Below are positions 51,773-59,812 of a DNA stretch of 64,000 nucleotides, piece after piece. This stretch comes from Nitrosarchaeum sp. (GTDB taxonomy: Archaea; Thermoproteota; Nitrososphaeria; Nitrososphaerales; Nitrosopumilaceae). The DNA is taken from assembly GCF_035968265.1 (NCBI RefSeq), contig NZ_JAVYIM010000002.1, positions 248,001 through 312,000 of the forward strand, given 5' to 3'. The position numbers and the translations under genes were made by a program. Within the stretch, counting starts at the first letter, position 1. Each line of letters opens with the position of its first letter. The notes beneath the pieces were generated by a model. That model had not been told where the DNA came from. It did no database searches and saw only the letters and a list, made by a program, of their open reading frames with translations.

Positions 51773-53815
51773 ATGGTCCTTAATCCATTTAACGTATTTG
51801 TTTTTGATCTGTTTATCATATCTGCTATTATTATTACTGCATACACATGCAATTTTTACTACCTTACATATCTCTCAATAAAACGAAAAGTAAATCACAC
51901 AACAATAGAAATGGGAACGCCTACAATTACTATTCAACTGCCAATCTATAATGAAAAATATGTTGCAAAGAGACTAGTCGATGCAGTTTGTGCGATGGAT
52001 TATCCAAAAGACAAGATGGTGATAATGGTTCTTGATGATTCTGATGATGACACTGTAGATCTTTTGTTTGATGTTGTTAATACATACAAAAAACAAGGAT
52101 TTCAAATTGAACACATTAGACGTGGTACAAGAAAGGGGTACAAAGCTGGCGCTTTGAAATATGCAATGGAGATTACTGATACCGAATTTGTAGCAATCTT
52201 TGATGCTGATTTTATTCCGCCAAACTGGTTTCTCAAAAAAGCAATACCTCATTTTGTAAAGTCAAACATTGGGCTAGTTCAATGTCGTTGGGGTCATGTA
52301 AATGAAAATTATTCTGCAATTACACAAGCGCAAGCACTCAGTCTTGATTTTCATTTTCTAATTGAACAAAAAGCAAAAAGTAATTCTAATTTATTTATGA
52401 ACTTTAATGGAACTGCAGGAATTTGGAGAACTGATTGTATATCTGATGCAGGAGGATGGCATACTGCTACACTTGTTGAAGATCTTGACTTGAGTTATAG
52501 AGCTCAAATGAAAGGCTGGAAATGTCTTTTCTTGCCCAACATTGTAGTTAATGCTGAACTACCAGCTCAAATGAATGCCGCAAAAAGACAACAGTTCCGA
52601 TGGGCAAAAGGTTCCATTCAATGTGCAATTAAGTTATTGACCGACATTGCACTAAAACGAAAAATCAGTATTGAAGCAAAAATTCAGGCATTTGTACAGC
52701 TAACTCGTCATATTGTTTATCCTTTAATGCTTATTCAGTTTCTCACATTACCTGTCCTTTTAGCTTCTAACATGAATCTCTATTTGGTTAGTTTTATTCC
52801 ATCTTTGACCATTGCTACGTATCTTGCAATGGGTCCAGGTGCATACATTATGATAATTCAAAGTATGTATCATAAATCTTGGAAATCAAAAGTGAAAATT
52901 TTGCCAGCTCTACTTGTTTACAATGCTGGAATGTCCGTCAATAACAGTGTGGCCGTATTTGATGCTATCTTTGGAAAAAAGAATGAGTTTCTAAGGACTC
53001 CTAAATATGGAATTGTTACCAAAAAAGACAACTGGAAAGGCAAGTCATACAATTTACCATTTACAAAAACAACTCTTCTTGAGATCTTTTTTGGCGTTTA
53101 TGGTCTGATGGGAATTTTAATTTCAATTTTTTCAAACAATCCTGTATTTGCCCCTATTATTGGGTTACAAACCGTCGGATTTTTCTACATCTCTTTTATG
53201 AGTCTCTCTCATACAAGTTTTAAAAGAAATAAATCACTCAACATTTCTGCTTTAACCAAGAAAGAGAAAATGGAAAAAAGAACGTATCAATTAGCAATGA
53301 TTGGAGTATTTGGAATCATAGTCTTTGGAGCGTTTATGTCAATTAACGGCTATCACTCTGATGTTTATCCTCTTGATAGAATACGTGGAAACTTGGATGG
53401 TATCATTGGTTCGGCTGATCCAGAGTCCATTAAAATTCATTTAACTGCCATTAAACAAGACCTGGCAATTGTTATGGAGAAATTACCTGAAAGTAAAAAC
53501 CCAGTTTGGGTATTTCCAACAGAATCCACAAACTTCCTCCGAATAGATCGTGATGTTGATAATATGCTTGTAACTGCTCAAACCCTTACAACCGTTTCTT
53601 CAGACAGTGCCGCATTTCAAACTGGCATGACTAACATCGGTGAACGCTCTTTATCGATTCGCCAAAATATTATGGATGCAACTCCATACCTGTTTGTCAG
53701 TATTTCTAATATTATATTTAGTACCATGTGGATAGCTGCAATTTTAGGAATATTTGCAATTCTTAAACGTAAAAAAGATCAACTAAATACATTTGATGAA
53801 GTACCAGGCGTTTAA
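51773..53815 (+). CDS. Membrane glycosyltransferase family 2 (cellulose-synthase-like)
   Basis: Processive-type glycosyltransferase. N-terminal helix (about 8-30), cytosolic GT-A domain with D88 (VLDDSDDDT), the metal DAD at 144-146, the acceptor-site E236-D237 (VEDLDLSYR) and QxxRW at 273-277, then a block of membrane helices (about 315-470) and a last helix near 650. After the core comes a soluble part of about 100 residues (540-640) between TM segments. This is the set needed to polymerise and export a polysaccharide. The sugar is unknown. The stop codon overlaps the convergent coiled-coil gene. Confidence 0.9.
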   Translation: MVLNPFNVFVFDLFIISAIIITAYTCNFYYLTYLSIKRKVNHTTIEMGTPTITIQLPIYNEKYVAKRLVDAVCAMDYPKDKMVIMVLDDSDDDTVDLLFDVVNTYKKQGFQIEHIRRGTRKGYKAGALKYAMEITDTEFVAIFDADFIPPNWFLKKAIPHFVKSNIGLVQCRWGHVNENYSAITQAQALSLDFHFLIEQKAKSNSNLFMNFNGTAGIWRTDCISDAGGWHTATLVEDLDLSYRAQMKGWKCLFLPNIVVNAELPAQMNAAKRQQFRWAKGSIQCAIKLLTDIALKRKISIEAKIQAFVQLTRHIVYPLMLIQFLTLPVLLASNMNLYLVSFIPSLTIATYLAMGPGAYIMIIQSMYHKSWKSKVKILPALLVYNAGMSVNNSVAVFDAIFGKKNEFLRTPKYGIVTKKDNWKGKSYNLPFTKTTLLEIFFGVYGLMGILISIFSNNPVFAPIIGLQTVGFFYISFMSLSHTSFKRNKSLNISALTKKEKMEKRTYQLAMIGVFGIIVFGAFMSINGYHSDVYPLDRIRGNLDGIIGSADPESIKIHLTAIKQDLAIVMEKLPESKNPVWVFPTESTNFLRIDRDVDNMLVTAQTLTTVSSDSAAFQTGMTNIGERSLSIRQNIMDATPYLFVSISNIIFSTMWIAAILGIFAILKRKKDQLNTFDEVPGV

Positions 53816-55320
53816 GAAATATTTAATTCAGTTCTAATTTCGTCTACTGCTCTAATTCCGTAAATGTCTCTGATTTGTTGAATTCTAATTGATTCTTTTA
53901 GTAGATCTCTGCCAATTGCATTTGTTAGAATAGTAAAGATATCGCTAAATCTTACTTCCCATTTATCTGCACAATCTAAAATCTTACTTACTGCCCACTG
54001 TCTTACTTCGTGTGGTAATGGAATCTTTTCTCCTGCTTCTATTGACAATCTATCGAATAAATTGATTATCTCTGCAGTTTGAGCTGCCATGTTCTCAAGA
54101 TCTTTTGAATCACCATACTTTGATTCTGCATGCATTCGGATGTTTGATTGATATTCTGACAGCTTTAGTAATGCCATCACCTCTTTTGATGATTCACTAG
54201 ATGCTTTACTTGTAGTACTTTTTACCTGTTGCATTTCTTCAAAAATCTTATCTGATTTTTTATGAAACTCTGCTGTTGATGCGTCTTGCCGTTTTAAAAT
54301 ATCTGAGACTGAAGAAATTTTTTGCTCTATTTTGTCTGTCTTTTCAAAAACATTCTTTTTGAAATTTGAAAAATCTTCTTGGACTGATTTTAATCCCTCT
54401 CCTACAAACGCCGTAGAATCAGCTCTATGCGATAATGAGTTAATTTCTGTCTCAATTTTATCTATTTTTCCAGATATGCTTTTAATGGAATTTATGCTCA
54501 AATTAGACGCAGAATCGGCATTTCCTGCAATAGTGGTGAATTGTTGCTTTAATCCCTCGATGACTCCTCCCAAAGAATCAATTTTTGCAGCTTTGCCTGC
54601 AACTGCATCAATTGCAATTTTAATTGCATCTAACTCTGTTCTAAGTTTTGATGCAGAATTTACATCATCTTTTATTTTTCCCAACTCTTGATTCAAGCTG
54701 GATATCACTTGTGATGACACATCTACATTTCCAGTCTTTTTGGTTACTTCCTCAATACTGTTTTTTAGATTGTCAATTTCATTGCCAATGTTTGATAATG
54801 AATCTGTTTTTCCAGCTACTTTTCTAAGATCGTCTCTTACTTCATCAATTCTTTGTGCAATTTTTATTATCATCTGTGAATTATTTCTCATCGAATTCAT
54901 GCTGTCTTCTACTTGCTGGGCTAACTCTAGAGTTTTTGGAGATGATTTTTGTAATTCATTTATTTTGTGTACTTCTTCTTGGAGTCTAACTGTCTGCTCG
55001 TTAATTTTTGTAACTATGTTTGCTTGAGTTCTTACCTGATTTAGTCCTGCGAAAAGTTTCTGTGTATCGTCTTCTAAAATGTTGATTTGCTTTGACTGTT
55101 TTTGTATGTTTTCTAGTGTCTGTGCTAAAGTATCAATCATGCCTTTCATTGATACAAGTACCTTTTGGTTATCGCCAAAAATTTTTGACATTACTTTGAT
55201 TTCTTTTTGTAATGCTTTGCTAGAATCTGTCACTGACGCTACTTTCTTTAAGATTGCCGCTGGCGTTGGTTCATGTTTTACAGCTTTTTTCGAAACTTTA
55301 TCTGCTTTCTTTGCAGCCAT
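53812..55320 (-). CDS. Large coiled-coil protein, about 502 aa
   Basis: Almost the whole protein (about 30-380) is heptad-repeat coiled coil rich in Ser, Lys, Asp and Asn, with repeated units such as KTGNVDVSSQVISSLNQELG and AGKAAKIDSLGGVIEGLKQQ. The last 120 residues (from LLKLSEYQSNIRMHAESKYG) look folded and helical. The N-terminus is Lys/Ala-rich (AAKKADKVSKKAVKHEP). No transmembrane helix. A scaffold, or a structural-maintenance-like role, is possible but not shown. ATG at 55320 is preferred over one four codons upstream. Confidence 0.7.
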   Translation of the reverse strand: MAAKKADKVSKKAVKHEPTPAAILKKVASVTDSSKALQKEIKVMSKIFGDNQKVLVSMKGMIDTLAQTLENIQKQSKQINILEDDTQKLFAGLNQVRTQANIVTKINEQTVRLQEEVHKINELQKSSPKTLELAQQVEDSMNSMRNNSQMIIKIAQRIDEVRDDLRKVAGKTDSLSNIGNEIDNLKNSIEEVTKKTGNVDVSSQVISSLNQELGKIKDDVNSASKLRTELDAIKIAIDAVAGKAAKIDSLGGVIEGLKQQFTTIAGNADSASNLSINSIKSISGKIDKIETEINSLSHRADSTAFVGEGLKSVQEDFSNFKKNVFEKTDKIEQKISSVSDILKRQDASTAEFHKKSDKIFEEMQQVKSTTSKASSESSKEVMALLKLSEYQSNIRMHAESKYGDSKDLENMAAQTAEIINLFDRLSIEAGEKIPLPHEVRQWAVSKILDCADKWEVRFSDIFTILTNAIGRDLLKESIRIQQIRDIYGIRAVDEIRTELNIS

Positions 55321-55381
55321 ATCACTTAACATTGCAATATGATGTTAAAAAAGTTAGGTGTAAAATAAAAAATGTAATGAG

Positions 55382-55489
55382 TTACTTGTTGACAACTTCT
55401 GGCTCATGTAGTAACTCATGAAATGTTTTTTCTGCTAGCCCATTTGAAGTCTCGATAAACCCTCTTGGGCAATATTCACATTGAATCAT
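55382..55489 (-). CDS. Small CxxC protein, 35 aa
   Basis: An ATG frame of 35 codons starting MIQCEYCPRGFIETSNGL. One CxxC (C4, C7) sits at the very N-terminus, followed by a mixed helix with two histidines (KTFHELLHEPE) that could complete a zinc site. Too short for ordinary gene calling, but it has a strong promoter context: TATA-like ATTAATA at 55512-55518 (minus), and a perfect dyad immediately before the ATG (separate entry). Confidence 0.5.
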   Translation of the reverse strand: MIQCEYCPRGFIETSNGLAEKTFHELLHEPEVVNK

Positions 55490-55722
55490 ACAGTACGGTA
55501 TGGTACCGTACTATTAATGCTTGGGTAATTGTGATGTTACCAATTATGCAGTCAGATACCCCAGGTCATTTTTCTACATTATTTTCAGTTGACCTACTCA
55601 TCATTCTGCAATTAGACTAATGAACATTAAGCATAAAGAGGTTCAAAACATAACCAATTAAAAAAATATTTTTGAATTCAATGAATCTTTTTTGTTGTAT
55701 GCGCAACTGTTTTTAAACAAAT
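55490..55722. other. Intergenic region before the antiporter
   Basis: Apart from the dyad above, this stretch holds nothing clear. A 28-codon frame from 55534 has no supporting feature. TTTTTAAAC at 55710-55718 is the antiporter TATA box. Confidence 0.55.
55492..55512 (-). promoter_or_regulatory. Perfect 9+9 dyad operator candidate
   Basis: AGTACGGTA (55492-55500) and TACCGTACT (55504-55512) are exact inverted copies around a TGG spacer. On the minus strand the dyad sits 3-23 bases before the 35-aa ORF start and touches the TATA-like box, so a bound dimer would block the promoter. No second copy was noticed in the window. Confidence 0.6.
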
Positions 55723-55737
55723 TTGTTCAAGCATATC

Positions 55738-57054
55738 GTGGATATCTCTTTTCTTCAGATTGACCTATCTGGAATTTCTACAATATTTGAACAGTTTGTA
55801 TCTATCTTTAATCCGATCACTGGCTTTCATACCTCATTTATCACAGATTTAGCTTTTATCATGATTATTGGCGCAATTGTAACCCTTGCGTTTTTTAAAA
55901 TTAAACAACCTATGATCATCGGATATCTTTTTGCTGGTATGTTGTTAGGACCTCTGTCTCCACTTTGGACTTGGGTTCTTCCTCCTAATGGCATATCTTC
56001 TGATGTGTCTGAAAGTATTGGAATTCTAACTGATGTGTCTGCTTTGAATCTATTTTCAGAAATTGGAGTCATACTGCTTCTTTTTGTAATTGGAATTGAA
56101 TTCCCTTATGCAAAAATCAGAAGCATTGGAAAAATGGCTATCGGTGTTGGTACAGTTGGCTTGTTTATGACACTTGGTGTAATCTTTTATGCTGCAAGTA
56201 TGCTTGGACTAAATTCAATGGATTCGTTATTTATTGCTGCAGCACTTTCAATTTCCAGTACAGCTGTTATTGTAAAAATTTTAGAAGAGATGGGACGAAT
56301 AAAGCGAGAATCGACAATTCTCATATTGGGAATTTTAATTGTAGAAGATGTCATTGCGGTTATTTTAATTTCCTCTCTGCAATCAATTGCGCTAGTTGGA
56401 ACCGTGTCTATAGAATCTGTTTTGATAGTAATTATTGTTGCAATAGGTATGATTGCAGGAACATTTACTCTTGGAACTAGAATTATCACACCTCTAATAG
56501 ATAGAGTAGCGGCAACTGAACATCGTGAAATTTTGTTACTTAGTGTGTTAGGTGTGTGCTTTGGCTATGCTTTATTGGCAAACATTGTTGGATTGTCTGT
56601 TGCTATAGGGGCATTTCTTGCAGGAGTATTGGTTGCAGAATCTAAATCATCTGAAGTTTCCAGACTATTGGCAAGTCCAATTAAAGATATGTTCGTAGCT
56701 ATCTTTTTCATATCAGTTGGTGCACTGATGGATGTTTCTCAGCTTCAAAATTATATTGTTTTAGCAATTGCACTAATTGCAATTGCAATTGGTATGAAAT
56801 TTGGAGGAAACGTTGTTGGCAGTATTATATTCCGTCAAAAACGTGGAAAGGCAATTCGTTCTGCATTCACATTAGCTGCTCCTAGAGGAGAATTTTCAAT
56901 TGTTATAGTCAAAACTGGAGTTGATATTGGCGCTGTAAGTGCATTTTTGTTCCCATTGATTGGTGTAATTTCTATTATTACTGCATTTATCACGCCATTT
57001 ATGGTGCGCGCCAGTGATAAGGTAATTCCAATATTTGAAAAGAAAAATGTCTGA
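55738..57054 (+). CDS. Cation/proton antiporter (Kef/CPA2 type)
   Basis: Monovalent-cation:H+ antiporter with about 12 membrane helices. Typical CPA2 features: long hydrophobic repeats, GYLFAGMLLGPLSPLW after TM2, the EIGVILLLFVIGIEF helix, SISSTAVIVKIL, and the paired acidic/glycine region LSVAIGAFLAGVLVAES. No C-terminal RCK/TrkA-N domain, so it is the short form. The start is GTG at 55738, 20-28 bases after its TATA; the longer TTG frame at 55723 is less likely. Na+ or K+ is the likely ion. Confidence 0.9.
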   Translation: MDISFLQIDLSGISTIFEQFVSIFNPITGFHTSFITDLAFIMIIGAIVTLAFFKIKQPMIIGYLFAGMLLGPLSPLWTWVLPPNGISSDVSESIGILTDVSALNLFSEIGVILLLFVIGIEFPYAKIRSIGKMAIGVGTVGLFMTLGVIFYAASMLGLNSMDSLFIAAALSISSTAVIVKILEEMGRIKRESTILILGILIVEDVIAVILISSLQSIALVGTVSIESVLIVIIVAIGMIAGTFTLGTRIITPLIDRVAATEHREILLLSVLGVCFGYALLANIVGLSVAIGAFLAGVLVAESKSSEVSRLLASPIKDMFVAIFFISVGALMDVSQLQNYIVLAIALIAIAIGMKFGGNVVGSIIFRQKRGKAIRSAFTLAAPRGEFSIVIVKTGVDIGAVSAFLFPLIGVISIITAFITPFMVRASDKVIPIFEKKNV

Positions 57055-57478
57055 TGAACTAAAAAAATTATCTGAACAAGTTCATGATGGTGTAACTGCA
57101 TTTGATTTTGAAGGAAAAGATGTTCCATGTATCATTTTAGAAGAAAGAAAGTATGACGAAATAATCTCCAAAGTTGCTGGAAAATCTCTTGCAATTAATA
57201 CTGATCTTAACATCTTGCAAGATGGGCTAGGTCATGTTTTTGTAGAGGTTGTCTTGACATTTTCTCAAGACGGAATTGTTGAAAAACTTTTAATTAATGC
57301 AAACAAAGATTTGTTCTTTTTTGAATCTCTTGCAAAAACTTCAATGATTGCACTCTCTTCCCCAAAATCTACATATGGAAAAGATAATGTCTTTATGATT
57401 CAGCTACCTAAACCTGAAAAAGCTGAAAACGCGTTAGAAATCATACGACGCGGGTTGGAACAAAATAATCAAAGATAG
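57047..57478 (+). CDS. Conserved hypothetical protein, 143 aa
   Basis: Overlaps the antiporter end by 8 bp, so is co-translated with it. A soluble alpha/beta protein (SDELKKLSEQVHDGVTAFDF ending GKDVPCIILEERKYDEII). No transmembrane segment or nucleotide motif. It could be an accessory or regulatory protein of the antiporter, which itself lacks a cytosolic domain; that is suggested only by the overlap. A short spacer to the downstream tRNA on the opposite strand. Confidence 0.6.
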   Translation: MSDELKKLSEQVHDGVTAFDFEGKDVPCIILEERKYDEIISKVAGKSLAINTDLNILQDGLGHVFVEVVLTFSQDGIVEKLLINANKDLFFFESLAKTSMIALSSPKSTYGKDNVFMIQLPKPEKAENALEIIRRGLEQNNQR

Positions 57479-57479
57479 A

Positions 57480-57556
57480 TGGTGCAGTTACCGGGATTTG
57501 AACCCGGGTCACGAACTTGGCAAGCTCGAATATTAACCAAACTGTACTATAACTGC
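57480..57556 (-). tRNA. tRNA-Gly (GCC)
   Basis: Acceptor GCAGTTA pairs with TAACTGC; discriminator A and an encoded CCA. The T arm is CCGGG-TTCAAAT-CCCGG, and the anticodon stem CGAGC/GTTCG (one G-T) encloses TTGCCAA, anticodon GCC. No intron. It lies antisense between the 57047 and 57620 genes. Confidence 0.95.
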
Positions 57557-57619
57557 AACAATCCTAAGGGATGAATTTGGATATTAAACTGTTTTTAACT
57601 AATGTAACGTAGTTAACAT

Positions 57620-57883
57620 ATGGATGAAATGCTAATGGAGAAAATTAAGCAAAAGATCCATGATACTATTTCAAACAAAGAGGAAATACAACAACTAATT
57701 CAGTTCCTTTCTAATATTGATGATTCGAAATCATTTGCACTTGGTATTGTTGTTGGAAGACTATACAACGCATTTTATTATCAAACAAAAAGAATTTTGG
57801 GTCGTGAACCAACAGACATTGAATTTGCAGAATTTTTAGAATTTGTTAAAAGTAGAAAATCTGATTTAGAAAATTTATGGTGA
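57620..57883 (+). CDS. Conserved hypothetical helical protein, 87 aa
   Basis: All-helical, small and acidic-basic balanced (MDEMLMEKIKQKIHDTISNK) with an aromatic patch (GRLYNAFYYQTKRILGREPT) near the middle. No cysteines or membrane helix. Ends with a 9-bp overlap on the convergent rpl10e. Not recognised; probably lineage-specific. Confidence 0.6.
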   Translation: MDEMLMEKIKQKIHDTISNKEEIQQLIQFLSNIDDSKSFALGIVVGRLYNAFYYQTKRILGREPTDIEFAEFLEFVKSRKSDLENLW

Positions 57884-58384
57884 CATCTTTTTTTGCCAGT
57901 CAATTACTTTGATGTTTGGGGTTCCTGGTATTTTGACACATGCGCTTCTAAGAGCTTCTTTTGCTTTTTCTAGATGTGGTGCATTAACATAAAATTCCAT
58001 GATGCATTGATTACGTGCAACTCTGGCTCCTAAGCTTGTAGCTTTGCCCCAAGCTCTTCGCATTCCTTCTGAAATTCTATCTGCACCTGCAGTTGCAACC
58101 ATTTTATTTTCTCTTAGTAATACATGAGGGTAAATTCTGAGTCTACCGAAATAACCTGTTTCGCCTGTAGCTTCTTCGAGTTTTTTACTTGCTGATAATC
58201 TGCATGATTCAATTGCCATATGTCTAATCTGGACTTTTTCGTTTAGGAGTAATTGGACACAATAATCATAGTTTGCTCTCTTTCCTCCTTGGAATTTTGC
58301 AATTTTTATCTGTGGGTTACCTTTGATGAAGTCTTTTCTACAGAATGGTTGCCCCTTTCCGACTCTATAATTAGCGCCATGCAT
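57875..58384 (-). CDS. rpl10e: Ribosomal protein L10e
   Basis: Archaeal/eukaryotic counterpart of bacterial L16 that lines the A- and P-site tRNA path. 169 residues with ANYRVGKGQPFCRKDFIKGN near the N-terminus, IRHMAIESCRLSASKKLEEA, and GADRISEGMRRAWGKATSLG. Divergent from the endA-like gene, with 95 bp holding both promoters. Confidence 0.95.
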   Translation of the reverse strand: MHGANYRVGKGQPFCRKDFIKGNPQIKIAKFQGGKRANYDYCVQLLLNEKVQIRHMAIESCRLSASKKLEEATGETGYFGRLRIYPHVLLRENKMVATAGADRISEGMRRAWGKATSLGARVARNQCIMEFYVNAPHLEKAKEALRSACVKIPGTPNIKVIDWQKKMSP

Positions 58385-58447
58385 GATAATTCAACCCTGA
58401 ATGCCCATATTTTAACGGTTAGACAACTTCCATTCGTATCTCCAATG

Positions 58448-58455
58448 CTTATATG
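58448..58455 (+). promoter_or_regulatory. TATA box of the endA-like gene
   Basis: CTTATATG lies 25-32 bases before the ATG at 58480, fixing that ATG as the likely leaderless start. A further in-frame ATG at 58453 overlaps the TATA box itself and would have no room for a promoter. Confidence 0.6.
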
Positions 58456-58479
58456 GAAAACCGTCGACCTTCTCTCATT

Positions 58480-59043
58480 ATGGAAGAAACCCCTCTAGTG
58501 AAAGGCGAATTGGTCTCAGATCAAACTTGTATTACTGATAAAGAAATGATTCATGAACTTCAACTCAAAGGGTTTGGAGAAATTGAAAAAGAAGAATTAT
58601 TCTTAAAGTCATTTGAGTCTCTTTATTTGTTATATTCCGATAAATTGATTCTTCGTAAGGGTAAAAAGCAAATTAATTTTGATGACTTATTGAGTGTCTG
58701 CCAAAAAAATGATCCTGAAACTCTAACAAAATTTTTGATCTATCGAGATTTGAAAACTAGAGGTTATGTTGTAAAAGATGGATTTGGATTTGGTTCTGAC
58801 TTTAGGGTTTATGAAAGAGGGCAATTTGGTGAAAAGGGGGCAAAATTTCTAATTTTTGGTCTCAATGAAGGTCAGCAAGAGAAAATGGGTACTCTTCAGA
58901 AAAAAATTGAACAAATCACTCAGATGGGTAAAGAACCTGTAATTGCTGTTATTGAAAGACGTGGAGAAGTGATTTATTATAAAATTAATCGAATGAATTT
59001 TTATGAAAACAAAGTAGGTCTAGAAGAACTGTCTCAGCTTTAA
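58480..59043 (+). CDS. endA: tRNA-splicing endonuclease subunit (EndA family), catalytic His missing
   Basis: Cuts bulge-helix-bulge introns from pre-tRNA. In 187 residues from the ATG at 58480 the N-terminal domain (about 1-75) precedes the nuclease fold with RDLKTRGYVVKDGFGFGSDF. The catalytic Tyr (Y111, in FRVYERG) and Lys (K168, in YYKINR) are visible, but the position of the catalytic His (normally in an HSKYLV-like segment) reads EKGAKFLIF. It is therefore probably the structural subunit of a heterotetramer, with another catalytic copy outside the window. Overlaps the next gene by 4 bp. Confidence 0.87.
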   Translation: MEETPLVKGELVSDQTCITDKEMIHELQLKGFGEIEKEELFLKSFESLYLLYSDKLILRKGKKQINFDDLLSVCQKNDPETLTKFLIYRDLKTRGYVVKDGFGFGSDFRVYERGQFGEKGAKFLIFGLNEGQQEKMGTLQKKIEQITQMGKEPVIAVIERRGEVIYYKINRMNFYENKVGLEELSQL

Positions 59044-59693
59044 ACTTCAAATACCCATTCAGGTGAATATTTCAAAAGATTGTTTCTTTCTGCTTCCATA
59101 AAGTCATGAACTTGAACGAATTTTGTTTTGTTTTCCCACAAGTCTTCAAAATCTTTAATCTTTCTATCTATTCGGGATTTATCATTCCATGATGTAAATA
59201 CGTCTACTGATTCAAAATCTCTAATATTGGTAGAAAGCGATGATGAAGTTCCAGTAAATGCTACTGCATCTCCGGTTCCATCTTTGAATATGCCGATTCT
59301 TTCCGAAAACAAATTGGAAACCATTTCTGAATTTGTAATTGCTATTTTTAATTCAATTTGGCCATTATTTATGAAATCTTGAAGCTTCTGAATTTTATTG
59401 TCTTTGATTAACTTCCCATCGAAACGTTTGGTATATTTTTCATTGAAGAGTTTTGTTAGTAGATTAAGATCCGATATTTTGAATTTATTGCCTGTAATCA
59501 TTCTTAATCTTGCTTTACCTGAAGTAAAATTATCAAAACCCAATGCAATACCTGTTAGATTCCGGATTGACAAAAAATCTACACATCTGTCATATTCTGT
59601 ACATGTAGATAGACATGGAAAGAAAAATTCTGCAACTATATCGTTTCTATCTGAACGGTACTCTTCTTCAAATTTGATGTCTCGTAATCGCAA
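59040..59693 (-). CDS. Stand-alone phospholipase-D-like domain, HKD altered
   Basis: 217 residues resembling the PLD-type nuclease domain at the N-terminus of many DEAD/DEAH helicases of restriction or defence islands: FPCLSTCTEYDRCVDFLSIR, then SERIGIFKDGTGDAVAFTGT with SSSLSTNIRDFESVDVF, and a closing WxxxLW and LLKYSPEW. In the HxKxxxxD motif the His is replaced (SER-IGIFKDG), so catalysis is doubtful. No helicase follows; only the domain is present. Not recognised as any named system. Confidence is for the fold, not the function. Confidence 0.5.
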   Translation of the reverse strand: MRLRDIKFEEEYRSDRNDIVAEFFFPCLSTCTEYDRCVDFLSIRNLTGIALGFDNFTSGKARLRMITGNKFKISDLNLLTKLFNEKYTKRFDGKLIKDNKIQKLQDFINNGQIELKIAITNSEMVSNLFSERIGIFKDGTGDAVAFTGTSSSLSTNIRDFESVDVFTSWNDKSRIDRKIKDFEDLWENKTKFVQVHDFMEAERNNLLKYSPEWVFEV

Positions 59694-59780
59694 TATTTTT
59701 TTAATATGATTTTGTTATTTAAACAAACAATTCTTTGCCAACTATGATCAAATCATGTTATTCTTTTTCATGTAAAGGTA

Positions 59781-59788
59781 TTTTAAAC
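59781..59788 (+). promoter_or_regulatory. TATA box of the MFS gene
   Basis: TTTTAAAC lies 25-32 bases before the TTG at 59813 and so supports that unusual start codon with a leaderless transcript. Confidence 0.5.
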
Positions 59789-59812
59789 TTGTAAAATGGA
59801 TTTGCTCATAAA

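Noticed and set aside
53812-55332. Long plus-strand ORFs opposite the coiled-coil gene (for example 54332-54691, 54740-55027)
   Set aside because: They are shadows of the Ser/Lys/Asp-rich coiled-coil coding strand and have hydrophobic nonsense composition.
55534-55620. 28-codon frame MLPIMQSDTPGHFSTLFS
   Set aside because: No metal motif, no promoter and no continuing conservation signal visible; probably chance.
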